Below are positions 17,459 through 25,820 of a DNA stretch of 64,000 nt, one piece after another. Positions within the stretch are counted from its first letter, which is position 1; every line of letters begins with the position of its first letter. Source of the DNA: Bordetella genomosp. 1 (GTDB lineage: Bacteria; Pseudomonadota; Gammaproteobacteria; Burkholderiales; Burkholderiaceae_B); NCBI RefSeq assembly GCF_002261335.1, contig NZ_NEVL01000007.1, positions 124,001 to 188,000 on the forward strand, given 5' to 3'. A program made the translations under genes and the position numbers. The notes beneath the pieces were generated by a model. That model had not been told where the DNA came from. It worked only from the letters and a program-made list of their open reading frames with translations, and ran no database searches.

Positions 17459-18766
17459 TCAGGCCGTGGCGGCGATCGGCGCCGCGGTCTTGAGCTGGTC
17501 GAGGTTGGCCCAGACCTTCTTGAAAGCCTGGATCACCAGCTGCACGTCCTGCGAGGGATACTCGTGCATGCAGATGCTCAGGCCCAGGAAGCGACGCTCG
17601 TGCAGGTCTTCGGCCACCGGGCAGATGCCGTGCGAATAGTCGACGTCGCGGCTGGCGTACGGCGAGGTCCAGGGGAAGCCCTTGGCGCCGTAGGCGATCT
17701 TGTTCTGGAACATCGGCAGCAGGTGCAGGTTCTGGTAGCCCACCACCAGCGACGGCACGCCCTCGGCGCGCAGCGCCTCGGCGATGCGCGCACGCGGCAC
17801 GCCCAGCGCGTCGACGTCGAGCGTCATGCCATACACGTAATAGACGTGCGTGCAGCCCTCGCTCACCTCGGGCGTGGACAGGCCCGCCAGGCCGGCCAGG
17901 CCGGCGTTGAGTTCGTCGGCGATGCGCTGGCGGCTGGCGACGCGGCCGTCGACCTTGCGCAGCTGCACCGCGGCGATGGCAGCCTCGATCTCGCCCATGC
18001 GGAAGTTGTAGCCCAGCATGTTGTTGAGCTCGGCCGGATCGTTGCTCTTGATCACCACTTCGGCGTGGTTGCGGATCAGGCGCAGGCGCTCGGCCAGCTT
18101 GTCGTCGTCGGTGACGAGGATGCCGCCTTCGCCGCAATGGATGTGCTTGTGATAGTTCAGGCTGTAGCCGCCGATGTCGGCCAGCGTGCCCGCGTACTTG
18201 TCGAAGTAGCGCGCCGCCGGCGCCTGCGCCGTGTCGCTGATGATGCGCAGGCCGTGCTTGTCGGCGATGGCGCGCAGCGCCTTCATGTCGGCCGACTGGC
18301 CGAAGATGTCGACGGCCAGGATGGCGCGCGTGCGCGGGGTGATCAGGCGCTCGACGCTAGCGGGATCGATGTTGAAGCTGACCGGATCGATGTCGGCGAA
18401 CACAGGGATGCCGTTGAAGTGCAGGATCGCGGTCGACGTGGCGGCCATGGTCCACGGCGTGGTGATGATCTCGTCGCCCGGTTCGATGCCGATGGCGCCG
18501 ACGGCGGCGATCAGGCCCGAGGTCCAGGAATTGACGGCGATGGCGTGCTTGACGCCGAAGTGTTCGGCCGCCTGGGCCTCGAAGGCGCGCACCTGCACGC
18601 CGCCCATGAAGCCCTCGCCGGGCGCGCCGATATAGGCGGACAGCACGCCGGAGCGCACCACGTCGGCGGCGACCAGCGCCTCTTCCTCGCCCACGCTGTG
18701 GAAGTGATCGAGCGTGCGAGAGATGACGGGCGTGCCGCCCAGAATCGCGAGATTGTCGGTGCTCAT
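17459..18766 (-). CDS. DegT/DnrJ/EryC1/StrS-family PLP aminotransferase
   Basis: A 435-residue sugar aminotransferase. The PLP lysine is Lys207 in NYHKHIHCGEGG; Asp178 in ISDTAQAPAARYF contacts the PLP ring nitrogen. The usual EDxAQ is here SDTAQ, and the length is somewhat above the typical 370-390, due mainly to an N-terminal extension of about 60 residues before the fold's AFEAQAAEHFGVKHAIAVNSWTSGL core. Such enzymes transfer an amine from glutamate to a keto sugar nucleotide. Together with the Gfo/Idh oxidoreductase gene 39 bases upstream it forms the oxidise-then-aminate pair seen in pathways for 3-amino sugars. It is distinct from PseC at 23073, so a second amino sugar or extra modification is suggested. 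Confidence 0.85.
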   Translation of the reverse strand: MSTDNLAILGGTPVISRTLDHFHSVGEEEALVAADVVRSGVLSAYIGAPGEGFMGGVQVRAFEAQAAEHFGVKHAIAVNSWTSGLIAAVGAIGIEPGDEIITTPWTMAATSTAILHFNGIPVFADIDPVSFNIDPASVERLITPRTRAILAVDIFGQSADMKALRAIADKHGLRIISDTAQAPAARYFDKYAGTLADIGGYSLNYHKHIHCGEGGILVTDDDKLAERLRLIRNHAEVVIKSNDPAELNNMLGYNFRMGEIEAAIAAVQLRKVDGRVASRQRIADELNAGLAGLAGLSTPEVSEGCTHVYYVYGMTLDVDALGVPRARIAEALRAEGVPSLVVGYQNLHLLPMFQNKIAYGAKGFPWTSPYASRDVDYSHGICPVAEDLHERRFLGLSICMHEYPSQDVQLVIQAFKKVWANLDQLKTAAPIAATA

Positions 18767-18805
18767 GGCTTGTTCCTGAGGATGGTCAGCGCAAATGAAA
18801 ATGGA

Positions 18806-19786
18806 CTAGGCCGCCAGCGCGGCTGATTTGAGGGCTTCGCACACCGCCTGGGCCTGCATGGCGGAATGACCGGTACTTTCGAGGGCGGCGCCGTGTTCCA
18901 GCGCAGCGTGGATGTTCTGCACCGCGCGGCGCATGGCCAGCACGTACTCGCCTGGCTGGCGTTCGCCGGCTTCGAGCGAGCGGTATCCCTTGAAATGCGG
19001 GTTGTCCACGGCGCGCCGCACGCGCCAAAACATGCCACCGTCTTCCATGGTGATGACGCCGCGCTCGGTGATGAGCTGCAGTTCGAAATAGGCGTAGTCG
19101 GCCGCGTGTGCCGGATTGAGCGAGACGTTCACGCCCGCGGGCCCGCGCAGCACCGCCGCCACGGTCGGATCGTCGGGCCAGAAATCCCAGATCGGCTGGC
19201 CCGCCCACACCACCGACAGCTCGCCCAGCAAGGCGTGCAGCAGGTCGACCATGTGGCCGCCGTTGTTCAGTACGCCCTTGTTGTACTGACCGGCGACGCC
19301 GCGCACAGCGCCCCATTGGCCGGCCCGCAATTCGGCGGCCAGGCGCTGCACGTCGGGCGCCCAACGGCGCGTGTGATTGATCGCGAACAGCACCCCGGCG
19401 GCCTCGCAGGCCTGCACCCATTCGCGCGTCTGCGCCAGCGTGGGCGTGACCGGCTTCTCGCAGAAGATCAGCCGCGGCCGCAGCGCGAGCGCCGCCGCCA
19501 GGTGTTCGGGATGCAGCGCGGTCGGCGAGCAGATGCTGATCACGTCGAAGTCGCCCGGCGCGGCCGCCAGTTCGGCGAGGGAGGTGGCGGCACGCGCCAC
19601 CGACCAGCGCTGCGCGAAGGCCTGCGCGCGCTGCGCGTCGGGGTCGACGCAGGCCGCGAGCGTGAAGCCCGCGTGCTCGCTGAAGGCGCCCGCGTGCGTC
19701 AGCGGCGCGGCATCGGGCGCGCGCTCGGCATCGAAACCGCCCGCGATGTTGCCGCAGCCGATGATCAGGACACTCAATCCGCTCAT
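18806..19786 (-). CDS. Gfo/Idh/MocA-family NAD(P)-dependent oxidoreductase
   Basis: A 326-residue oxidoreductase. The N-terminal Rossmann fold has LIIGCGNIAGGFD (Gly-x-Gly-x-x-Ala/Gly), followed by FDVISICSPTALHPEHL and the family's catalytic EKP motif (IFCEKPVT, about residue 110). The C-terminal half carries YNKGVLNNGGHMVDLLHALLG, where the Gly-x-His-x-x-Asp region contributes the active-site histidine. These enzymes oxidise or reduce a hydroxyl or keto group on sugar nucleotides. Its position between pseI (7-base gap) and the DegT aminotransferase suggests it makes the keto sugar for that enzyme. ATG start. The substrate is not known. Confidence 0.85.
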   Translation of the reverse strand: MSGLSVLIIGCGNIAGGFDAERAPDAAPLTHAGAFSEHAGFTLAACVDPDAQRAQAFAQRWSVARAATSLAELAAAPGDFDVISICSPTALHPEHLAAALALRPRLIFCEKPVTPTLAQTREWVQACEAAGVLFAINHTRRWAPDVQRLAAELRAGQWGAVRGVAGQYNKGVLNNGGHMVDLLHALLGELSVVWAGQPIWDFWPDDPTVAAVLRGPAGVNVSLNPAHAADYAYFELQLITERGVITMEDGGMFWRVRRAVDNPHFKGYRSLEAGERQPGEYVLAMRRAVQNIHAALEHGAALESTGHSAMQAQAVCEALKSAALAA

Positions 19787-19793
19787 GGCCGGC

Positions 19794-20855
19794 TTACTTC
19801 AGCAGATCCCAGGACAGCGGCGTGCCGCGCTTGATGTCGCGCGCGGCCGGCAGGCCCAGCACCTGCTCCAGATGCCGCGTCGGCAGGCCCAGGCCCGGAC
19901 GGATCGCACGGACGTTCTCGGCGTTCAGCACCTCGCCCTGCTTGATGTCGCGCACCGCGTAGAGCGAGCGGCGGAACTGCAGCGACTTCTTCTCGGCGCT
20001 GGTGGCGCCATATTGCACCTTGCCCAGCGCCTGCCAGGCACGCTCGGTCTCGACCACCAGCGAGGCCAGCTCGGCCGGTTCCATCGAGAAGGTGCTGTCG
20101 ACGCCGCCGTCCGCGCGCGCCAGCGTGAAGTGTTTTTCGATCACGGTGGCGCCCAGCGCCACGCTGGCGACGGAAACGCCCACGCCCATGGTGTGATCCG
20201 ACAGGCCGACCTGCACGTCGAACAGCGTGCGCATGTGCGGGATGGTGGCGATGTTGGTGTTTTCCGGCGTGGCCGGGTAGGTGCTGGTGCACTTCAGCAG
20301 GATCAGGTCGCGACAGCCCGCCTCGCGCGCCGCGCGCACCGACTCGTCGAGCTCGGCCACCGATGCCATGCCGGTCGAGATGATCATCGGCTTGCCGGTC
20401 GCGGCCACGCGGCGGATCAGCGGCAGGTCGGTGTTCTCGAACGACGCGATCTTGTAGCAGGCGACGTCGAGCGACTCGAGGAAGTCGACCGCGCTGTCAT
20501 CGAAAGGCGTGCTGAACGGGATCATGCCGAGTTCGCGCGCACGGGCGAACAGCGGCGCATGCCATTCCCAGGGGGTGTAGGCCTGCTTGTAGAGGTTGTA
20601 GAGCGACTCGCCCTTCCACAGCGAATTCTCGTCGCGGATGTGGAACTCGTCCCCGTCCGCGTCCAGCGTCATCGTGTCGGCGGTGTAGGTCTGCAGCTTG
20701 AGCGCGTGCGCGCCGGTGCGTGCCGCCGCCTCGACGATCTCGAGCGCGCGATCCAGCGACTGGTTATGGTTGCCGGACATCTCGGCAATGATGAAGGGCG
20801 CGTGGCCGGGGCCGACCAGGCGCGTGCCAATGGTGATATCGCGTTGAGCGCTCAT
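19794..20855 (-). CDS. pseI: Pseudaminic acid synthase
   Basis: PseI, 353 residues, condenses 2,4-diacetamido-2,4,6-trideoxy-L-altrose with phosphoenolpyruvate to give pseudaminic acid. It has the NeuB-type TIM barrel (FIIAEMSGNHNQSLDRALEIV, ALKLQTYTADTMTL, FSTPFDDSAVDFLESL, KIASFENTDLPLI, KPMIISTGMAS, LLKCTSTYPA, VGLSDHTMGVGVSVASVALGATVIEKHFTL) and a C-terminal SAF antifreeze-like domain (about residues 295-350, FRRSLYAVRDIKQGEVL). The SDHTMGVGVS stretch and ADGGVDSTFS favour PseI over sialic or legionaminic acid synthases. ATG at 20855 overlaps the PseG fusion stop by 4 bases. Confidence 0.93.
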   Translation of the reverse strand: MSAQRDITIGTRLVGPGHAPFIIAEMSGNHNQSLDRALEIVEAAARTGAHALKLQTYTADTMTLDADGDEFHIRDENSLWKGESLYNLYKQAYTPWEWHAPLFARARELGMIPFSTPFDDSAVDFLESLDVACYKIASFENTDLPLIRRVAATGKPMIISTGMASVAELDESVRAAREAGCRDLILLKCTSTYPATPENTNIATIPHMRTLFDVQVGLSDHTMGVGVSVASVALGATVIEKHFTLARADGGVDSTFSMEPAELASLVVETERAWQALGKVQYGATSAEKKSLQFRRSLYAVRDIKQGEVLNAENVRAIRPGLGLPTRHLEQVLGLPAARDIKRGTPLSWDLLK

Positions 20856-22375
20856 AGAACCAGATCCTTGCTGTATCGGGAAGATTGCCAGCGGTAGCCG
20901 CCGCGTTCGAACAGACGCAGCGAAACAACGTTGTGAGCCATGACTTCGGCATGAATGAGGCGCGCCTGCGGCTCGGCACGGCGCAGCCACGCTTCGGCGG
21001 CCGCCAGCAGCGCGGCGCCTTCGCCCCGGCCGGCTCGGCCGGGCGCGAGATAAATCGAGATCTCGTACGACTGCGGGCCGTCGGGATCGAAGCGCACCAC
21101 GCCGACGCCGGCGCCGTCGCGCTCGCCGACGAGCAGGTGCCGCGCGGGGTCGGCCAGGACGCGGTCGAACCAGGCCTGGTGCGCGGCGGCGGCGATCGGG
21201 GCATCGCTGCGCGAGGCCGCCCGCACCTCGGGCGCGTTGCGCCACGCCAGGATGTCGGCGCTGTCGTCAGCGCCCGCGGGACGCAGTGCGATGCCCGCGG
21301 GGCCGAGCAGGGCGGCCACCACGCGCGACGCGCCGAGACCGTCCACGCACGCCATGCCCTGGCGCGACAGATGCACGCGCAGGCCCGGATTGGCCGCCAG
21401 CGCACGCAGCTGCTCGGTGAGCGCCGGCACGGTGTCGGCCGGCGCCAGACAGACCAGGCCGGCGCGACTGCAATCGTCCAGCACCTCGCGCTGGTTCTCG
21501 GCGATGCAGATGGCCAGCGTCGGCACGCCGAGTGCGGCGCGCTCCCACGTGGCCACGCCGCCGGCGCCCACCGCCAGATCGGCGGCGGCCATCAGCGCGC
21601 CGATGTGCGGCGTCTGGATGTGGCAGGTGGTGGCGCCGCGGCTGGCGCAGCGCGCGGCCAGCGCGTCACGTTGCGGATGGCCGGCGCCGATGACGACGTC
21701 GGTGGCCACGCCCGCGAGACCCGCCGCATCGAGCGCATCGAGCGCGCGGCCGGTCAGGTTGGCGGCGTCCATGCCGCCGAGGAACACCAGAATGCGCTGC
21801 AGCGCGCCGCTGCGCGGCGCCAGATCCGCGCGCAGGCTGCGGAACTCCGGGCGCAGCAGCGCATGCTGCGGGCCGAGCAAGGCGCGCGCAGCGGCGGGAA
21901 TCCGGCCGGCGTAGCGCGCCTCGGGCGCCGCGTAGAAATTCTGGTCGAGCAGCACGTCGCAATCGTGCTCGCGCGCGAGGTCATCGATCGCGACCAGGCG
22001 CGCCGCGCCCGCGCGGGCCGCCTGCTCCCAGCGCAGCCCGAGCGCGTAATGGTCGACCACCAGGATCTCCACCGGCAGGCCCAGCGCGGCCAGTGCGGCC
22101 ACGGTCTGCGCGGCGTCGGCATCCTGTTGCGCCGTCGACCAGGCGGCTTCGGCGGGCAGGTCGGCGGCAGGCGCCGACGCGCCCGGCCAGCCTTCGAGCG
22201 CCACGACCTGGTGGCCGTGGCCGGTGACCAGCGTGTGCAGGGCCTGCGGCAGGTCCCGGGTGACGAACGCGATCGACGCGCCGCGTTCGCGCAGCGCGTC
22301 GGCCAGGCACAGGCAGCGCATGACGTGCCCGGTTCCCCTGACCAGGGCGGCGTCGACCCGGATGGCGACCTGCAT
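20852..22375 (-). CDS. pseG: PseG nucleotide-sugar hydrolase fused to a GNAT acetyltransferase domain (PseG-PseH-like)
   Basis: A 507-residue two-domain protein. Residues 1 to about 355 are PseG, the hydrolase that removes UDP from UDP-2,4-diacetamido-2,4,6-trideoxy-beta-L-altropyranose: AIRVDAALVRGTGHVMRCLCLADAL holds the catalytic Gly-x-Gly-His and Arg, and VGAGGVATWERAALGVPTLAICIAENQ is the UDP-binding block. Residues from about 360 onward (IALRPAGADDSADILAWRN through NVVSLRLFERGGYR) are a GNAT domain, with the acetyl-CoA loop APGRAGRGEGAALL. PseH, the acetyltransferase that acts just before PseG, is otherwise absent as a clear single gene next to pse genes, so the fusion probably supplies it. 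ATG at 22375 overlaps the pseF stop by one base (TGATG). Confidence 0.9.
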   Translation of the reverse strand: MQVAIRVDAALVRGTGHVMRCLCLADALRERGASIAFVTRDLPQALHTLVTGHGHQVVALEGWPGASAPAADLPAEAAWSTAQQDADAAQTVAALAALGLPVEILVVDHYALGLRWEQAARAGAARLVAIDDLAREHDCDVLLDQNFYAAPEARYAGRIPAAARALLGPQHALLRPEFRSLRADLAPRSGALQRILVFLGGMDAANLTGRALDALDAAGLAGVATDVVIGAGHPQRDALAARCASRGATTCHIQTPHIGALMAAADLAVGAGGVATWERAALGVPTLAICIAENQREVLDDCSRAGLVCLAPADTVPALTEQLRALAANPGLRVHLSRQGMACVDGLGASRVVAALLGPAGIALRPAGADDSADILAWRNAPEVRAASRSDAPIAAAAHQAWFDRVLADPARHLLVGERDGAGVGVVRFDPDGPQSYEISIYLAPGRAGRGEGAALLAAAEAWLRRAEPQARLIHAEVMAHNVVSLRLFERGGYRWQSSRYSKDLVL

Positions 22376-23067
22376 CACGCAGCCGCTCCCTGCGCCACGC
22401 GGTACAGCGCTTCGGCACGCTGCCAGTCGTCGGGCGTATCGATGTCGACCACGCGCCACTCCGGCAGCACGATGCTGCGGCCGTTGGCATGGATGTTCAG
22501 GCCGTCGAGCCAGGCCTGCGTGCGGCCCCAGTAGAACTGGCCGGCATCGTGATAGGCCGGCTCCAGGTCCTGGGTCCGCGTGTTCACGTACTCGGGATTG
22601 AAGGGCCGCGTCGTGCCATCGGCGTCGCGGCGCAGCGCGCGCTGGATCGCGGCCGGGAAGGCCGTGACCGGAAACACGTACTTGGCGTCGCCCTGCTCCA
22701 GCAGCGCCAGCGCGTCGCGGATGTCGCCGGCATGCATCAGCGGCACGCCGGGATAGATGCAGCAGGCGGCCTCGACGGCCCAGCCAGCGTCCAGGCAGGC
22801 CTGGATCGCGTGCGCGATCACGGGCACGGTGGGCGTGAAGTCGTCGGCCAGCTCGGGCGGGCGCACGAACGGCGTCTCGGCGCCGTACTGGCGCGCGATC
22901 TCCGCGATCTCCGCGTCGTCGGTGCTGACCACGATGTGATCGAACGCGCCCGAGTCGCGCGCGGCCTCGATCGCATAGGCGATCATCGGCTTGCCCGCGA
23001 AGGGCTTGATGTTCTTGCGCGGGATCCGCTTGCTGCCGCCACGGGCCGGGATGATGGCGATGCGCAT
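22375..23067 (-). CDS. pseF: CMP-pseudaminic acid cytidylyltransferase
   Basis: PseF, 230 residues, activates pseudaminic acid with CTP. The nucleotide-binding start AIIPARGGSKRIPRKNIKPFAGKPMIAYAI is the standard signature of NeuA/PseF/LegF cytidylyltransferases, and VVSTDDAEIAEIA, CCIYPGVPLM, ALRRDADG, FNPEYVNTRTQDLEPAYHDAGQFYWG and VDIDTPDDW follow. The block with QDLEPAYHDAGQFYW is typical of PseF rather than NeuA. The ATG start is 5 bases from the pseC stop. It is the source of the CMP-activated sugar for the unknown nonulosonate transferase in the locus. Confidence 0.93.
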   Translation of the reverse strand: MRIAIIPARGGSKRIPRKNIKPFAGKPMIAYAIEAARDSGAFDHIVVSTDDAEIAEIARQYGAETPFVRPPELADDFTPTVPVIAHAIQACLDAGWAVEAACCIYPGVPLMHAGDIRDALALLEQGDAKYVFPVTAFPAAIQRALRRDADGTTRPFNPEYVNTRTQDLEPAYHDAGQFYWGRTQAWLDGLNIHANGRSIVLPEWRVVDIDTPDDWQRAEALYRVAQGAAA

Positions 23068-23072
23068 GGCGT

Positions 23073-24236
23073 TCAACCCGCGAGCGCCGCGCGCAGCACC
23101 TGGGCGACGCGATCCTGCTGCGCGTGCGTCAGCGCCGGGAACAGAGGCAGCGAGATCGCCTGGGCGTAGTACTGCTCCGCCGCCGGGAAGTCGCCGGGCT
23201 TGAAGCCGAGCTTGCGGTAATAGGGCTGCGTGTGGATCGGAATGTAGTGCACGTTCACGCCGATGCTCGCGTTGCGCAGCGCCTCGAACACCGCGCGGCG
23301 CGACGCATTGCTGCGCTCGCCGTCGATCTCGACCGCATACAGGTGCCAGGACGAGACCCGGTCGGCCAGCCGCACGGGCAGGTGCAGCGGCAGGTCGCCC
23401 AGCAGCTCGTCGTAGCGGTCGGCCAGCGCGATGCGGTCGGCCTGCATGGCGTCCAGGCGCTTGAGCTGCGAGTGGCCGAGCGCGGCCTGGATGTCGGTGA
23501 TGCGGTAGTTGAAGCCCAGCAGGTGTTGCTCGTAGTACCAGGGACCTTCGTCGGTGATGTCGAGCTCGTCGGCCGCGCGCGTCATGCCGTGCGCCCGCAG
23601 CAACTGCAGGCGGCGCGCCAGCTGCGCGTCGTTGGTGGCGATCAGGCCGCCCTCGGCCGTGGTGACGACCTTCACCGCGTGGAAGCTGAACACCGTCATG
23701 TCGGCCCAGGCGCTGCCGACCGGGCGATCGAGGTACGAGGCGCCCACGGCATGCGACGCATCCTCCAGGATGCGGAACCCGTAGCGGTCGGCCAGCGCGC
23801 GCATTTCGCGCAGGTCGCAGGACAGGCCGGAGAAGTCGACCGGCACCACGATGTGCGGCAGCGCATCGCGCTCGGCCGCGGCCGCCAGCTTCTCTTCGAG
23901 CCGCGCGATCGACATGTTGCGCGTGCGCGGGTCGATGTCGACGAAATCGACGTCGGCGCCGCAGTACAGCGCGCAGTTGGCCGAGGCGAGGAAGCTGTTC
24001 GGGCTGGTCCACAGGCGCTTGCCCGGGCCGAGTCCCAGCGCCAGGCAGGCGATGTGCAGGGCGGCGGTGGCGTTGGCCACGGCCACCGCGTGCGACACCT
24101 GGTGCCGTTCGGCGAACGCCTGCTCGAATGCCGTGATCGCGGGGCCCTGGGTCAGGTATTCCGACCGCAGGACCGCCGTGACGGCGTCGATATCGTCCTG
24201 GTTGATGTTCTGGCAGCTGTACGGGATGAAGGACAT
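23073..24236 (-). CDS. pseC: UDP-4-amino-4,6-dideoxy-N-acetyl-beta-L-altrosamine transaminase
   Basis: PseC, 387 residues, a DegT-family PLP aminotransferase acting on the 4-keto product of PseB. The PLP lysine is Lys189 in FSFHAVKVVTTAEGG, and the ring-nitrogen aspartate is in ILEDASHAVGASY. The N-terminal IPYSCQNINQDDIDAVTAVLRSEYLTQGP and the C-terminal GFKPGDFPAAEQYYAQAISLPLFPALT are characteristic of PseC proteins. Length is normal. It follows pseB by 19 bases and precedes pseF by 5, giving the order pseB-pseC-pseF-pseG-pseI. Confidence 0.93.
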   Translation of the reverse strand: MSFIPYSCQNINQDDIDAVTAVLRSEYLTQGPAITAFEQAFAERHQVSHAVAVANATAALHIACLALGLGPGKRLWTSPNSFLASANCALYCGADVDFVDIDPRTRNMSIARLEEKLAAAAERDALPHIVVPVDFSGLSCDLREMRALADRYGFRILEDASHAVGASYLDRPVGSAWADMTVFSFHAVKVVTTAEGGLIATNDAQLARRLQLLRAHGMTRAADELDITDEGPWYYEQHLLGFNYRITDIQAALGHSQLKRLDAMQADRIALADRYDELLGDLPLHLPVRLADRVSSWHLYAVEIDGERSNASRRAVFEALRNASIGVNVHYIPIHTQPYYRKLGFKPGDFPAAEQYYAQAISLPLFPALTHAQQDRVAQVLRAALAG

Positions 24237-24255
24237 CGGCTTTCCTGGCGGCGGT

Positions 24256-25266
24256 TTAATCGACGGTATGACCGATCACGTGGGTTTCGATGAGCGAGCG
24301 CAGCTGTTCGACGGTCAGGAAGTCCGGATTGGTGCCGCTGTCGTAGGCAAAACCCGGTTCGACCGGTTTTGCGTTGTTCTGCGCGCAATAATCTTCCTGC
24401 GTATACAGGCTGGTGGCGGGCAGAATGGCGTAATAACGGCCCAAGTCGACGGTATTGAAACTGTCGCTCGCGGTAATCATTTCCTCGTGGATCTTCTCGC
24501 CCGGGCGCACCCCGACGATTTCCTGGCGGCAATCCGGGCCGATGGCGCTCGCCACGTCGCCGATGCGGTACGAGGGGATCTTCGGCACCAGGACTTCACC
24601 GCCCCAGGCATTTTCGATCGACCACAGCACCATATCCACGCCTTCCTGCAGCGAGATATTGAAGCGGGTCATGGCGGGATCCGTGATCGGCAGCACGCCA
24701 TTGGCGCGGCGGGCCAGGAAGAACGGAATCACCGAACCGCGGCTGCCCATCACGTTGCCGTAACGCACCACGCTGAAACGAATATCGCGGTTGCCCTTGA
24801 TATTGTTCGCGGCCACGAACAGCTTGTCGGAACAGAGCTTGGTGGCGCCATACAGATTGATCGGCGCGGCGGCCTTGTCGGTCGAGAGGGCGACGACGCG
24901 CTGCACGCCGGTGTCGAGGCAGGCCTCGATCAGGTTCTGGGCACCCAGCACATTGGTCTTGATGCACTCGAACGGGTTGTACTCGGCGGCCGGCACCTGC
25001 TTGAGCGCGGCGGCGTGCACCACGATGTCGATGCCTTCGAGGGCACGGCGCAGGCGGGCCTCATCGCGAATATCGCCGATGAAATAGCGGATCGCGGGGT
25101 GGTCCTTTTCGGAAAACGTCTGCGACATCTCGAACTGCTTCAGTTCGTCGCGCGAGAAAATAACCAGCCGCTTGATATCCGGATAACGTTCCAGCACCGT
25201 ACGGACAAACGCTTTGCCAAAAGAACCGGTACCGCCAGTAATCAGAATGGATTTACGAGAGAGCAT
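24256..25266 (-). CDS. pseB: UDP-N-acetylglucosamine 4,6-dehydratase (inverting)
   Basis: PseB, 336 residues, the first enzyme of pseudaminic acid synthesis: it removes water from UDP-GlcNAc and inverts C5. NAD(P) motif GGTGSFGKAFV at residues 11-21, then RLVIFSRDELKQFEMSQTF, YFIGDIRDEARL, HAAALKQVPAAEYNPFECIKTNVLGAQNLI, STDKAAAPINLYGATKLCSDKLF (Tyr-x-x-x-Lys), and the extended C-terminal region through RPGEKIHEEMI. These are textbook PseB/FlaA1 features. The gene is less GC-rich than its neighbours at both ends. A gap of about 92 bases separates it from the regulator gene upstream. Confidence 0.95.
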   Translation of the reverse strand: MLSRKSILITGGTGSFGKAFVRTVLERYPDIKRLVIFSRDELKQFEMSQTFSEKDHPAIRYFIGDIRDEARLRRALEGIDIVVHAAALKQVPAAEYNPFECIKTNVLGAQNLIEACLDTGVQRVVALSTDKAAAPINLYGATKLCSDKLFVAANNIKGNRDIRFSVVRYGNVMGSRGSVIPFFLARRANGVLPITDPAMTRFNISLQEGVDMVLWSIENAWGGEVLVPKIPSYRIGDVASAIGPDCRQEIVGVRPGEKIHEEMITASDSFNTVDLGRYYAILPATSLYTQEDYCAQNNAKPVEPGFAYDSGTNPDFLTVEQLRSLIETHVIGHTVD

Positions 25267-25358
25267 TTTCTTTTACGATTGATTTTGTCGTGGGACGACT
25301 GCCAAGACGGTTCGGCGCAAAAACACCGACCTGGCCGGTCAAAAAATTTGCGCCGAAC

Positions 25359-25706
25359 TCATTGCCTGGAAGGCCTTTCTCCAACTTCTCCGCGCAAGGC
25401 TTCGATTTCCTTGTGCAGCATTTCGTACTCCGCCACCTTTATTTTCAGAAAACGCGCCGTGAGACCGGCCTTTTCGGCGATCCCCTCGGGCGTCAGAAAA
25501 TAGGTATAGGCGAGCTTGTTCTGGCTGTTGCGGAAGTTCTGCATCTTGATCAGACCGCGATCCAGCAACGCGCGCAGACAGTAATTGGTCTTGCCCAGGC
25601 TGACGCCAAGACCTTCAGCCAGCTCGCGCTGGCTCATCTTCGGATTGGCCTGGAGCAGGCGCAGGACGCGCAGCCGAATCTCTTCCTGATGTTGGTCCGA
25701 GGGCAT
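25359..25706 (-). CDS. MarR-family EPS-associated transcriptional regulator
   Basis: A small winged-helix regulator of about 115 residues. The DNA-binding unit is [49 protein letters not shown], followed by a wing with [21 protein letters not shown] and a C-terminal coiled segment ([21 protein letters not shown]) likely for dimerisation. It matches the group of MarR-type proteins repeatedly found at the head of exopolysaccharide and O-antigen clusters. The ATG at 25706 is used; a GTG two codons upstream (25712) is also possible and neither has a strong ribosome site. Two palindromes lie just upstream and may be its operators. It sits between wzz and pseB. Confidence 0.85.
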   Translation of the reverse strand: MPSDQHQEEIRLRVLRLLQANPKMSQRELAEGLGVSLGKTNYCLRALLDRGLIKMQNFRNSQNKLAYTYFLTPEGIAEKAGLTARFLKIKVAEYEMLHKEIEALRGEVGERPSRQ

Positions 25707-25721
25707 GGGCACAGGGGGGTG

Positions 25722-25738
25722 CGTTCAACGATTGAACG
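25722..25738. promoter_or_regulatory. Palindrome upstream of the MarR-type regulator, likely operator
   Basis: CGTTCAACGATTGAACG is a perfect 7-base inverted repeat with a 3-base centre, ending about 16 bases before the regulator's ATG. The size fits a winged-helix dimer, so autoregulation is the simplest reading. Confidence 0.5.
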
Positions 25739-25755
25739 GAATGTACCACGCAGCA

Positions 25756-25771
25756 TTGCATCACGATGCAA
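25756..25771. promoter_or_regulatory. Second palindrome upstream of the MarR-type regulator
   Basis: TTGCATCACGATGCAA is a perfect 7-base inverted repeat with a 2-base centre, about 50 bases before the regulator start and 18 bases from the first palindrome. Its sequence differs from the first, so a different protein or an overlapping promoter element is possible. Confidence 0.4.
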
Positions 25772-25794
25772 AATATTGCGAGCGAGGTAATGCA

Positions 25795-25814
25795 GGGCCT
25801 CCATCCGGAGGCCC
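25795..25814 (-). terminator. Hairpin after the wzz-like gene
   Basis: A perfect 8-base stem (GGGCCTCC / GGAGGCCC) with a 4-base loop starts 6 bases after the wzz stop in the direction of transcription. No U-run follows, so it may be an attenuating or RNA-stabilising hairpin between wzz and the regulator rather than a full terminator. Confidence 0.4.
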
Positions 25815-25820
25815 CGACAC

